Below are positions 26,461-34,079 of a stretch of DNA of 64,000 bases, piece by piece. A program made the position numbers and the translations under genes. The DNA is from an uncultured Bacteroidales bacterium. GTDB lineage: Bacteria; Bacteroidota; Bacteroidia; Bacteroidales; Bacteroidaceae. Every line of letters starts with the position of its first letter. Position 1 is the first letter of the stretch. The notes below the pieces were generated by a model, which saw only the letters and a list, made by a program, of their open reading frames with translations, ran no database searches and had not been told where the DNA came from. The stretch is taken from NCBI GenBank assembly GCA_902779845.1, contig CACZCZ010000008.1, forward strand, positions 17,616 through 81,615, read 5' to 3'.

Positions 26461-27879
26461 ATGGACAAAAAGTTAATGAGAGAACTCGAGAGCCTGAATG
26501 TAGGTGCGCACACCCACATTCTGGGCTATGACACGCAAGCCGGCAAGGTCGGTCTTGTTGCCGTGTCAGAAATCAGTGGTAATATCCCTTGGTTCGGCCG
26601 CAAGTGGGCCAAGGCGAACTCTTCTCCCGTCGGTTCTCCGGTGGGCGACTTCGACCTCGGTCAGGTGCTGGCCAAGCAGCTGGGGCTCGGAGGCTATCTG
26701 GTGACCAACGACCACCAGCGTCAGAAACTGTCACCTACGAGCCACAACTTCTTGGAGAATGGTGCTGCAGCTGACTTGACGGGTGCCGCCGGTCACTACC
26801 AGTGGGGCTGGAATGTTCCCATGTATCTCCAGGTGTACGAAGACAGCACCTACCTGTACGAGACCATTTCCCTGGGCGGCCCGAGAAAGGGCTTCTGGAA
26901 CTACTACATCCCCGTCGGTTCGCGCTCGTGTGCGGGCTATGCTGCAATGGATCGCACGAACACGAAGCTGGTGAGCTATGTCAACGAGGGCACGCAGTAC
27001 CGAGGTGGAAACAACGACTCCAGTTTGGACGCTGCCTATAACTCGCAGCTGTGTAAGCCGGTTACCAATCTTGATATCAGTGCGTTTCGCACGGCGGCGC
27101 GCAAGAACGGGACGCTGTGGTTCGCTAATGAACGTGTCATGCAGTACGTCACGGCCGCGCTGAAGCGTATCATATTCGGCAACCGGAACATTCAGGCGGC
27201 TTTCAACGGTACGCTGGATGCCAACGGCCTGCGACAGGGCGGAACTGGAATGGGTATTGACTCTCCTGCGAGCTGGGATGGTCATTTCGCTTATTATCCG
27301 TACATCCGTCTTGACGTAGGTATTGATAGCGGCGATCTGACGGGACTCCTCAGCACGGAGATAACAGAAGCTGGAGTCCAGAGGACTATCGGCAATATAC
27401 CTTCGTTCTATGGTCTGAAGAATGACTATAAGTATCTGACATGTATGAGCGAAAACATGCTGCTGCAGGACAATGCTGATAAATCACAGTCGCTATTCGT
27501 CGCAGACATAATCGACGGCAGCAACATGAATCTTAACAGCGTCGCAGGCTTGCGTCAGGTGGCAAAAGGTCCCGTCGCCTCGTCTGCTGGATGGCAATAC
27601 CCAAAGAACTGGGTGCTGAAAGACCTGGCGTTCTTCCCGGGCGAGGAGCTGGGCGGAAGCGAGAGCACCTATTTCTGCGACGGATATTATAATCCTGCAT
27701 CCACTAGCGGTTTGCGTGGTGCCCTCTTGCTTGGCGATGCGAGCGGCGCCGACTCTGCGGGCTCGTTGTACCTCGCTGGTAACACTGCGGTCTCGTATGC
27801 CTTTGCTTACCGGGGCGCGTTCCTCTGCGAATGGGCAGAGGCGTTCACCACGCAACCATTCTGGGCCGTGGAAGCCTGA
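26461..27879 (+). CDS. DGR variable tail protein (receptor-binding, C-type-lectin-like end), 472 aa
   Basis: The last 60 or so residues carry the variable repeat. Compared with the template translation, GLRGA, LLG, GSLYL and RGAF are kept, while K and N residues of the template become L, D, S, G, S, A, T, Y, F, Y and C. A C-terminal variable region with this RGAF-type ending is what formylglycine-enzyme-like C-lectin DGR proteins (Mtd and relatives) show; the fold is inferred. The upstream 400 residues should anchor the protein in the tail. The position after the central-fibre gene suggests it binds the host receptor. Confidence 0.85.
   Translation: MDKKLMRELESLNVGAHTHILGYDTQAGKVGLVAVSEISGNIPWFGRKWAKANSSPVGSPVGDFDLGQVLAKQLGLGGYLVTNDHQRQKLSPTSHNFLENGAAADLTGAAGHYQWGWNVPMYLQVYEDSTYLYETISLGGPRKGFWNYYIPVGSRSCAGYAAMDRTNTKLVSYVNEGTQYRGGNNDSSLDAAYNSQLCKPVTNLDISAFRTAARKNGTLWFANERVMQYVTAALKRIIFGNRNIQAAFNGTLDANGLRQGGTGMGIDSPASWDGHFAYYPYIRLDVGIDSGDLTGLLSTEITEAGVQRTIGNIPSFYGLKNDYKYLTCMSENMLLQDNADKSQSLFVADIIDGSNMNLNSVAGLRQVAKGPVASSAGWQYPKNWVLKDLAFFPGEELGGSESTYFCDGYYNPASTSGLRGALLLGDASGADSAGSLYLAGNTAVSYAFAYRGAFLCEWAEAFTTQPFWAVEA
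27707..27829 (+). repeat. DGR variable repeat (VR)
   Basis: Aligns without gaps to the template at an offset of +393. Of 29 template adenines from 28100 to 28223, 19 differ in VR (changes to C, T and G). The only non-adenine difference is G at 28200 against T at 27807, a silent third-position change. Identity is lost left of 27707 and right of about 27829. A GC-rich, fully identical block (27811-27825) near the 3' edge is the likely initiation site for homing. Confidence 0.95.
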
Positions 27880-27886
27880 GCAAACG

Positions 27887-27969
27887 GCGGGGGCGTTGTA
27901 AGCGCGGAGCGCAAAGCACACCGGCGCGAAGCGCCCCCGCCCGCAGGGCGGCCAATGCCGCGAAGCGGC
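27887..27969 (+). other. GC hairpins downstream of VR
   Basis: GCGGGGGCG (27887-27895) pairs with CGCCCCCGC (27932-27940). CCGCCC/GGGCGG follows with loop GCA (27937-27951), and GCCGC-GAA-GCGGC lies at 27957-27969. Hairpins downstream of VR are known to promote homing in the Bordetella phage DGR; here they lie 60-140 bases from VR. They could also terminate the target-gene transcript. Confidence 0.5.
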
Positions 27970-28028
27970 CGATTTTAAATCGCATCGTGGAAAAATTATT
28001 AAAATTGCAATAAAATTGCGCTCTTTGA

Positions 28029-28059
28029 CTTGTTGTAAAAGAATAAATGTGTAACTTTG
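28029..28059 (+). promoter_or_regulatory. promoter for the template-repeat RNA and reverse transcriptase
   Basis: CTTG (28029-28032), 19-base spacer, TAACTTTG (28052-28059). The -7 box matches the consensus; transcription would begin about 35 bases before the template repeat. Confidence 0.6.
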
Positions 28060-28099
28060 CACCCGCTTTCCGTTACGAAAGCTGGTAGAACTCCCAAGC

Positions 28100-28223
28100 G
28101 CGGTTTGCGTGGTGCCAAATTGCTTGGCAATGCGAACAACGCCGACAATGCGGGCTCGTTGTACCTCAATGGTAACAATGCGGTCTCGAATGCCAATGCG
28201 AACCGGGGCGCGTTCCTCAACAA
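28100..28223 (+). repeat. DGR template repeat (TR)
   Basis: Non-coding copy that gives the RNA template. It is rich in AAY codons in the frame matching VR (asparagine codons), which on adenine mutagenesis give the widest choice of residues without stops. The transcript continues through hairpins at 28319-28343 (CTGTCTG/CAGACAG) and near-repeats CCGCCAAGACC at about 28367-28387, which may form the structured spacer used to prime cDNA synthesis. Confidence 0.93.
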
Positions 28224-28414
28224 GACGAAATCTTTTTTAAGGGAGTGAGCCAGACCCAAAGGTCAAAAATAGCTGAGATGACAGCGAGCCTCGTAGCCCT
28301 GAAGGGCGAGCGGCATACCTGTCTGGACGTCTTTGCAGACAGCCGCCAAGCACCTTTAGATCCCGCCAAGACCCCGCCAAGACCCCTTTATCTTACCCAC
28401 TAAGAACCCGTCTC

Positions 28415-29659
28415 ATGCGCAGGATTTGCGACAGGCAGGAGAATGAGTCGATGGATAATGCCCACAAGGCTTTCGACAACTACTCCGACCAGAAGCACTC
28501 CCGTGACTACGTGCAGGCCTTCGAGGCAGATCTTGAAGAGAACCTGCGGGCGATTGTGCAGCAGATAGCCGAAGAGTCATGGCAGCCCGGTGGATACACC
28601 GAGAAAGTCATCTTCGAGCGCAAGCAGCGCAAGCTGGCCAAGGCTCCCATCGAGGACCACGTGCTGGAGAGTGCCACTATATTGCCCTACGAGAAAGCCA
28701 TCTATGATTATTCTACTTGGCGGGCACCAGCCGTGAAGCCCGGACTGGGCACACACGGCCTGTTCCGTCATCTCCGGAATGAGCTCTATGCGTGGTCCCA
28801 GGAGGAGATGGCCTACTATGTGGCCATCGACGCACACCACTACTTTCCACTGATGGATCATGCCATCCTGAAGGATGCCCTTGCCCGACTTGTAAAGCCG
28901 GGCAAACTGCTCACATTCTTCTTCAAGGTGGTGGACAGCTATCCACAGGGCACGCCGCTGGGCATCAAGGTGGCGCAGCTCTTCGGGCAAATATACCTCG
29001 CTCGCTTTGACAGACTGGCTATGCGATTCTTCGACATCGGGAAGGATCCTGAGAAGCTGGCCTATTGGACGAACCGGTACGTCACGGATCGCATCTGCAC
29101 CGCGAGGACAAAGGCTGACTACGATGACTTGTGCCGCGGCCCTGCATTCCTGGCAGGGAAGTTCCAGCGCTATGTGCGGCGCGGTCTGCCCTTCTACCTC
29201 CGCTTCGTCGATAACATCATCTTCCGGCACGCTGACAAGACAGTCTTGCACATCGTGCTCGAGCTGACCATCATGCACCTGGCACGTGACTGGCATGTGA
29301 CTGTCAACAAGGACTACAACGTGAGGCCGTGCTGGACAGGAATCCGACTGTGCGGCTACGTCTTCTATCACGACCATGTGGCCGCAGGGAAACGCAATAA
29401 GAAAGAGCTGGCCAGGCACGTGAGGAAGCTGCAGAAGAAGGGCTTCGATGAGGAACAAATCCGAATTCGCCTGTCCTCGAGGTTTGGGTATATCAAACAT
29501 GCAAACAGTACACATTTATTCAAGACTCTAGGTATGGAAAAGACACTTGGAAAAATCATCAAGAACCGCCGCGTGAGGCCTCCGTTCCCCGGAATGACCG
29601 GCAACCAGAAAGTGAAATTCTCCTCAATCGTTAACGAATGTAAAACGGGGGGGGGGTAA
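28415..29659 (+). CDS. DGR reverse transcriptase, 414 aa
   Basis: Copies the template RNA with errors at adenines. The first catalytic motif is VAIDAHHYFPLMDH with D139. The motif-4 region, GTPLGIKVAQLFGQIYL, shows the DGR-type G-x-x-x-(S/A)-Q where other RTs have QG...SP. The catalytic box is FVDN (264-267) instead of the usual YxDD, so the second aspartate is an asparagine. The C-terminus runs into ten G and then a stop at once (KTGGG*). In the -1 frame translation would continue into the next domain (see 29689). The ATG at 28415 is chosen; a second Met lies at codon 13. Confidence 0.9.
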   Translation: MRRICDRQENESMDNAHKAFDNYSDQKHSRDYVQAFEADLEENLRAIVQQIAEESWQPGGYTEKVIFERKQRKLAKAPIEDHVLESATILPYEKAIYDYSTWRAPAVKPGLGTHGLFRHLRNELYAWSQEEMAYYVAIDAHHYFPLMDHAILKDALARLVKPGKLLTFFFKVVDSYPQGTPLGIKVAQLFGQIYLARFDRLAMRFFDIGKDPEKLAYWTNRYVTDRICTARTKADYDDLCRGPAFLAGKFQRYVRRGLPFYLRFVDNIIFRHADKTVLHIVLELTIMHLARDWHVTVNKDYNVRPCWTGIRLCGYVFYHDHVAAGKRNKKELARHVRKLQKKGFDEEQIRIRLSSRFGYIKHANSTHLFKTLGMEKTLGKIIKNRRVRPPFPGMTGNQKVKFSSIVNECKTGGG

Positions 29660-30036
29660 ATTGTAAAATCCTTCTCATCGACTACAAAGTGCTGGACTCC
29701 AAAATCGACAAAGACACCTTCATGGTGCAGGTCGAAAAGTCTGACGGAGGACAGCAGATGGTGGAGAAGAGCAAGCCCAACAAGGCGCTGGCCATCAAGT
29801 TCAAGAAAATCCTCCGGACGTTCGAGACGGCAGAAGAAACCCGCTACGTATTCGAGAAGAAGAAGGATGATGACGGCAACCCTACAGACGAGGATGCGGT
29901 GTTCTACAGCTTCACCGGCTCCAAGATCCTGATAGACCAGGCGCTCAATGACTTTTCTATCGAAGACCTTCCATGTCCTACTGTCATACAGCAATACAGG
30001 GGCAAGAATGGTCAAACCTTTGTAAAATTTACATAA
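29644..30036 (+). CDS. domain downstream of the RT, possibly its frameshifted C-terminal part
   Basis: The frame is open from 29644 but has no ATG before its conserved-looking part; the first usable start is GTG at 29689 (115 aa). The codons upstream of it read coherently (VNCKILLIDYKVLDSKIDKD), which argues that the natural protein begins earlier. Reading the RT through the ten-G run with a -1 shift, or with 8 or 11 G, joins the two in frame. The domain is charged and soluble with no known motif. Either the RT carries a C-terminal extension switched by the G-run, or the run is a base-calling error. Confidence 0.55.
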   Translation, partial: NGGGVNCKILLIDYKVLDSKIDKDTFMVQVEKSDGGQQMVEKSKPNKALAIKFKKILRTFETAEETRYVFEKKKDDDGNPTDEDAVFYSFTGSKILIDQALNDFSIEDLPCPTVIQQYRGKNGQTFVKFT

Positions 30037-30037
30037 C

Positions 30038-30451
30038 ATGAACAGAAAAGTCTATCAGGAGCGCCGCACCTATCTGCGGTATGATGAAGCTCACATCATC
30101 GGCTACCTCAACGAGGAGGAGCTTGAGAACTATGTCCCCGAAGCTACGACACACGAGAACGATGAAGAAGAGGACGAACAACCCGTAGCGTGGCCGAAGG
30201 CTTACGCTTACTCCGGAACAGAGGCGGACGGAGGCACCGTGATGCCCTGCAGCAAGCAGGACGACAGCGGTGAACTGGCAAACGCCATCATCCGCTCACG
30301 CTACTCCGAGAGTCAGGAGCTGGCCATCCAGCGCCATGCCATCAACGGCGACTACGAGGAAACGCCCCAGGAGTACGAGGAGTACAATGCCTGGTGCCAA
30401 TACGCCGTCGAGACCGCCAAAGAGTGGATCGCGGCAAAAGCTGTAGCATAA
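30038..30451 (+). CDS. hypothetical phage protein, 137 aa
   Basis: ATG one base after the previous stop. It is acidic, with a run of Glu/Asp (THENDEEEDEQPVAW) in the middle and an Ala-rich helix at the end. It closes the DGR transcript, since a terminator follows. Whether it serves the DGR is unknown. Confidence 0.55.
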   Translation: MNRKVYQERRTYLRYDEAHIIGYLNEEELENYVPEATTHENDEEEDEQPVAWPKAYAYSGTEADGGTVMPCSKQDDSGELANAIIRSRYSESQELAIQRHAINGDYEETPQEYEEYNAWCQYAVETAKEWIAAKAVA

Positions 30452-30469
30452 ATCGCCCGGAATACGACG

Positions 30470-30510
30470 GCGGGGCCTGTGTCAAGCACACGGGCCCCGC
30501 TGTGTATTTT
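30470..30510 (+). terminator. terminator after the DGR operon
   Basis: GCGGGGCC (30470-30477) pairs with GGCCCCGC (30493-30500), extended inside by GTGT/ACAC (30479-30482 with 30488-30491). It is followed by TGTGTATTTT. The stem is strong; the T-run is modest. Confidence 0.6.
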
Positions 30511-30538
30511 CATGCGCGAATATATATTCCTATCTTTG
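30508..30538 (+). promoter_or_regulatory. promoter of the lysis genes
   Basis: TTTC (30508-30511), 19-base spacer, TATCTTTG (30531-30538), 26 bases before the holin ATG. Confidence 0.6.
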
Positions 30539-30564
30539 TACCGGAAAACATAACACCCAAAGAC

Positions 30565-31038
30565 ATGATCGAGAAAATCAAAGACGTATTCGTCTGTATC
30601 GTGATGGCCGTGCTGGCCTACCTGAAGCCCATCGAGGGGGAACTGTGGTCGCTGTTCCTCATCTTCTTCCTGAACTTTGTCTTCGGCTATCTCGCCGACA
30701 TGATAGCCAACGGCGAAGACTTCCAATTCAAAAAAGCGTTCCGCTGTATCTGTGAGGCCACGGTGTTCTTCATCCTGTGTACGGTCATCTACGCCATCGG
30801 CCGCTTCAAGGGACAGCAGGCCGGCGCGCTGCAATGTGTGTCGTTCATCACATACACCATCATCTACTTCTATGCCATGAACGTGCTGCGCAACCTTAGA
30901 CAACTCTTCCTCGAGGGCACCACACCCTGGAATGTGGTGGCATTCCTATACTATGTGTTGCGCTTCAAGTTTATCAAGCGCATCCCGTTCCTGTCCGATT
31001 ATATGAACATCAAACATAAACAACATGAGAAAGATTAA
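30565..31038 (+). CDS. phage holin, 157 aa
   Basis: The frame opens at 30394, but the ATG at 30565 follows the promoter and gives a proper membrane-protein start (MIEKIKDVFVCIVMAVLAYL). Membrane segments are visible near residues 5-22, 27-45, 63-82 and 90-110, with a basic C-terminus. It should permeabilise the inner membrane so that the amidase encoded next reaches peptidoglycan. The two genes overlap by 14 bases. Confidence 0.75.
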   Translation: MIEKIKDVFVCIVMAVLAYLKPIEGELWSLFLIFFLNFVFGYLADMIANGEDFQFKKAFRCICEATVFFILCTVIYAIGRFKGQQAGALQCVSFITYTIIYFYAMNVLRNLRQLFLEGTTPWNVVAFLYYVLRFKFIKRIPFLSDYMNIKHKQHEKD

Positions 31039-31483
31039 GCGCATCTTCGTGCATTGCACGGCGGCCCGGCAGACGCAGACGCTGAATGATCTGCTCGCCG
31101 AGTTCAAGAGAAAGGGATGGAAGAATCCCGGCTATCACTACGTCGTATTCCCCAATGGCGTGATTCAGCAGCTGGCCAGCGAGGACGTCGTTGCCAATGG
31201 CGTGTACGGCTACAACAAGGAAAGCATCCATGTGGCCTACGTAGGTGGCATCGACAACCAGGGCAAGGCCATCGACAACCGCACACCGGAACAGAAGGAA
31301 AAGCTCCTGTCCGTTCTGAAGCTGCTGAAGAAGCGTTATCCTGCGGCAGAGATTCTCGGCCACCGCGACATCAGTCCGGACAATAACAACAACGGCATCG
31401 TCGATCCATGGGAACGCATCAAGGAATGCCCTTGCTTCGATGCCAAGGTAGAGTACAGAACCCTCAATCAACCAGAGTCATGA
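31025..31483 (+). CDS. N-acetylmuramoyl-L-alanine amidase (endolysin), 152 aa
   Basis: An amidase_2/PGRP-type zinc enzyme that cleaves between MurNAc and L-Ala. Zinc ligands: H10 in IFVHCTAA and H113 in LGHRDISPDN. The conserved core GYHYVVFPNGVIQ is present, and the Cys near the end (ECPCFDAK) is the usual third ligand. There is no signal peptide, so it relies on the holin. It is tightly packed between holin and Rz-like genes. Confidence 0.88.
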   Translation: MRKIKRIFVHCTAARQTQTLNDLLAEFKRKGWKNPGYHYVVFPNGVIQQLASEDVVANGVYGYNKESIHVAYVGGIDNQGKAIDNRTPEQKEKLLSVLKLLKKRYPAAEILGHRDISPDNNNNGIVDPWERIKECPCFDAKVEYRTLNQPES

Positions 31484-32049
31484 AAAAAGAAAACATCATC
31501 CTCGTCATCCTCCTCGCTGTACTGGGCGCAGCTGCAGCCCTGAAGTACGGCACGGAAGCGAGACGCCTGAAAGGCGAAGTGAACCGCCTGAGCGTGGAAC
31601 TGGCGCAGGCGCAGATCCCCCTGCAGCGCGACACCATCCGCGACAGTATCGAGGTGGTGACGCAGACAGTCGTAGAAGTGGCGCCGAAGAGCCTGACGGA
31701 TGCGCTGGCCGCTGATCAGCAGCTCATCAAGGACCTGCAGCTGAAAGTAAAGCAGCTGGAGTCCCTGCAGACCACCGTCATAGAGACCGGCGACACCGTA
31801 GCCGCGCAGCACGAACCGCAAGACAGCCTCTTTTACTACTCCGACCAATGGGCCGACCTGAAGCTGTCGCTGAAGGACACCACCTTCTACTACAATATCC
31901 GCGACTCGCTGAGTACCGCGGTCTATCGCGAGTACCGCCATCGCTTCCTGTGGTGGCGCTGGGGCACGAAGGGCTATCGACTCAAAATCGTCAACTTCAA
32001 CCCGCACTCGAGAGTGACATACAACAAGTACATCAAATCCGGGAAATAG
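31480..32049 (+). CDS. membrane-anchored coiled-coil protein, possible spanin (Rz-like), 189 aa
   Basis: The ATG at 31480 overlaps the amidase stop. One N-terminal membrane segment (IILVILLAVLGAAAALKYG) is followed by a long periplasmic coiled coil and a short hydrophobic/aromatic stretch (HRFLWWRWG). This layout, straight after an endolysin, is that of inner-membrane spanins or the Bacteroidales DUF6549-type proteins in lysis cassettes. The second half of a two-part spanin is not visible. Confidence 0.6.
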   Translation: MKKENIILVILLAVLGAAAALKYGTEARRLKGEVNRLSVELAQAQIPLQRDTIRDSIEVVTQTVVEVAPKSLTDALAADQQLIKDLQLKVKQLESLQTTVIETGDTVAAQHEPQDSLFYYSDQWADLKLSLKDTTFYYNIRDSLSTAVYREYRHRFLWWRWGTKGYRLKIVNFNPHSRVTYNKYIKSGK

Positions 32050-32053
32050 GTAT

Positions 32054-32082
32054 CGGGCCGGTCCTCTGAGGGGATCGGCCCG
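32054..32082 (+). terminator. terminator after the lysis genes
   Basis: CGGGCCG (32054-32060) pairs with CGGCCCG (32076-32082), with extra pairs inside. A T-rich run begins about 15 bases further on. Confidence 0.6.
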
Positions 32083-32086
32083 CGCT

Positions 32087-32790
32087 GTCTATGCCCGTTT
32101 TTTTCTTTTCTGCGTCCCTCCCAGGGCTTCGTTTCCTCCATCGTTTCTTTTGCCTGTTCCCTGCCACGTCTTGCCACTTGGTTGCCATGCTGCAGGGAGC
32201 GTTGTCCGCTGATGGGCGGCATAGGTCCGAAGCCGGCATCGCCATGAGGGCGCTTTTCTGTGCAGTAGCGTCGGGCTGCCTGTGCCCGCTGTTGCCGCAT
32301 TCTTCCTTCTCCTGTTCGTAGCCCCATCACAGCTACCTTGCTTTCGCCGAAGTGAATGGTGGGGGCGACTCCTTCATCGTTCATGATGCCGGATGCCCTC
32401 GGCGGTTGGGTTCTGTGTGCCGTGCCGCCACGTGGTGCAGCGCTACCCGTCGATGAGCTGTTCCCCTGTCCGGTCTCTCCGTATTGGTGCCGGAAGGCGC
32501 TGACGAAGCGGGCGTAGCCGGATGTCACGGAGTTGTCGGTGTGGGGTTTTCGGGGTGAGTGAACACGACTTTTTCCAGCGCAAAGGTAATTCGCCGTCTT
32601 CCGCTGAAAGGATGGCCGGGGCCTTGGCTTCCTCACTTTCTTTCAAACAAATGAGCCGTGCCGGTGGCAGACTAATTTCTGCTGGCGCCCTAAAGGGTGA
32701 AACAAACTGCATACGTCCTTGCTGCGATGCACCTGGCTTACCTTGGTAAAGCACTGTAAAAAATCTATTCATTCACCCTAAAAACCCTTA
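32087..32790. other. 700-base region without a clear gene
   Basis: No plus-strand gene is convincing. On the minus strand a 220-codon frame (31974-32636) has GC-rich third positions over roughly 32090-32540 (for example TSGYARFVSAFRHQYGE and SKVAVMGLRTGEGRM). However, it reads through the lysis terminator and into the Rz-like gene, so at most its upstream part is used. A TACCTTTG box on the minus strand (complement of 32581-32588) could start a transcript here. It may hold a small minus-strand gene or RNA, or be remnant DNA. Confidence 0.35.
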
Positions 32791-32795
32791 TCACA

Positions 32796-33011
32796 ATGAC
32801 AACTCCTTACATGACATCCAGCTTCCGCACCCGCTCACGTCGCCGCTGCCTCCTCAGCAACCAATTTACAGTAGAGATCCAGGACTTCGACGGGGATCAG
32901 GTCATCTACGAGGTCTGCGCAGAATCGCACCACGAGGCCGCACGTGAAGCACACGAACTGGCCGACGCCGACGGCATACAAATCAACATCATGACTATCT
33001 ATGAATTCTAA
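32796..33011 (+). CDS. small hypothetical phage protein, 71 aa
   Basis: ATG after a CCTTATCACA leader. N-terminus Arg-rich (SSFRTRSRRRCLL), then an acidic, strand-like domain (VEIQDFDGDQVIYEVCAES). It overlaps the beginning of the downstream open frame but the next gene starts later. No family recognised. Confidence 0.5.
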   Translation: MTTPYMTSSFRTRSRRRCLLSNQFTVEIQDFDGDQVIYEVCAESHHEAAREAHELADADGIQINIMTIYEF

Positions 33012-33039
33012 GTCTAACCCCCTAAATACATTTCACATC

Positions 33040-33363
33040 ATGGAAAAGCAAGTTATCGTAGCAGAGATGGTTCAATCGAACAAGAGCATGAATCAAGTGT
33101 GGTTCGTCCACGTCACCGGCACGGACAGCCCCGAACAGCAGGGCTACTGCAAAAGCGCCTTCAAGGCCATGCGCCTGGCGTTCGTCCTCAAACAGCGCTC
33201 CGGAATCCGTATTGCGGACAGCTCGCTGCAGCTCCTCAGGCAACTGAGCCAAATGGCCAAGCCTCAGGTGGCAGAAACCGAACAGCCGGCAGAGCCGCTG
33301 CAGGAGGAAGAGAAACCGAAGCGCAGGAACCGCCGCGCAAAGAAACAGGAGGCTGCCGCATAG
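33040..33363 (+). CDS. small hypothetical phage protein, 107 aa
   Basis: The frame is open from 33001, but the ATG at 33040 with an ATTTCACATC leader is the natural start (MEKQVIVAEMVQSNKSMN). A compact domain is followed by a highly charged tail (KPKRRNRRAKKQEAAA) that would bind nucleic acid or stay disordered. Role unknown. Confidence 0.5.
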   Translation: MEKQVIVAEMVQSNKSMNQVWFVHVTGTDSPEQQGYCKSAFKAMRLAFVLKQRSGIRIADSSLQLLRQLSQMAKPQVAETEQPAEPLQEEEKPKRRNRRAKKQEAAA

Positions 33364-33402
33364 GCGGCCTCCATTGGTCTAACCCTCAAAACGGATGATG
33401 CC

Positions 33403-33951
33403 ATGTTGAAGTACGCTCTCTTCGAATACATCCCGCGCCGATGCGCCGAGTACGCGCCCTTCGAGCTGCAGGACACTTGCCGGAAGATCCTGGACTTCAA
33501 GCATGGTCGCAAGTACGCCGTCCGCTGGGCGGCAGAAGAAGTGGGCCGCGCCCTCGCAGCGGCAAAGCTGCAGGACGCTGTTCTCGTATGCGCTCCGGCA
33601 AGCTGCCAACGCACATACGTCCGCCGATGCCGGACATTCTCACAGATGCTGTGCAGCAGCTGCGGCATGACCGACGGCTTCAGCTACATAGAAGTCATCG
33701 GCAACCGCCGGAAAGCCCACAACGGAGCCGCCCGCGATGCAAGCCTGGTGCAGAACGTCGTCATCAGCTCAGACCTTCGAGGAAAGAAGGTACTGCTCTT
33801 CGATGACATCTACACCACGGGTGCCACCTCCCGCGCATTCATCGACCGCCTGCAGGCAGCAGGTGCGGAGGTCATCGGCGCCGTGTTCCTTGGCAAAACG
33901 CGCAGGTTCTGCAGCTGCTGCAGGCAGAAAACCGGGTGCTCGCTTGGTTAA
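33403..33951 (+). CDS. ComF-like phosphoribosyltransferase, 182 aa
   Basis: It carries the phosphoribosyltransferase signature VLLFDDIYTTGATS, in which the two aspartates and the TTGAT loop bind PRPP. The upstream half (LVCAPASCQRTYVRRCRTF) matches the ComF pattern in which a proline/basic segment replaces the usual Arg loop. Cysteines at the C-terminus (RRFCSCCRQKTGC) could bind zinc. ComF proteins are linked to DNA uptake in bacteria, while phage copies are of unknown role; nucleotide salvage is possible. Confidence 0.7.
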   Translation: MLKYALFEYIPRRCAEYAPFELQDTCRKILDFKHGRKYAVRWAAEEVGRALAAAKLQDAVLVCAPASCQRTYVRRCRTFSQMLCSSCGMTDGFSYIEVIGNRRKAHNGAARDASLVQNVVISSDLRGKKVLLFDDIYTTGATSRAFIDRLQAAGAEVIGAVFLGKTRRFCSCCRQKTGCSLG

Positions 33952-34049
33952 AAGTAAACTAAGCCCACATTTACAAAGTTATAACATAAAACCCCTTTCT
34001 TTCGCGCAAAAATGTACTTTCCCCGTGCGTGCGTTTCATGGATTCTTTG

Positions 34050-34057
34050 TACTTTTG
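34050..34057 (+). promoter_or_regulatory. -7 box upstream of the BspA-like gene
   Basis: TACTTTTG fits TAnnTTTG and lies 22 bases before the ATG at 34080. No good -33 element is seen, so expression may be weak or activator-dependent. Confidence 0.45.
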
Positions 34058-34079
34058 CAGCAGCAAAATCACTTACAAT

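Larger units (their letters stand above)
26461..29659 (+). mobile_element. diversity-generating retroelement (DGR) cassette
   Basis: All core parts of a DGR are in order: variable protein gene (26461-27879) with its variable repeat at the 3' end, a non-coding template repeat (28100-28223), and a reverse transcriptase (28415-29659). Template adenines are replaced in the variable copy, the hallmark of mutagenic retrohoming. The usual small accessory gene avd is not visible between target and template or between template and reverse transcriptase. Confidence 0.95.

Noticed and set aside
28057-28248. 63-aa protein from the template repeat
   Set aside because: It is the template repeat read in the target frame; the similarity to the tail protein is explained by the DGR, not by a gene.
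31974-32636. 220-aa minus-strand gene
   Set aside because: Its 3' third reads through a strong terminator and into the Rz-like gene; kept only as an open question for the upstream part.
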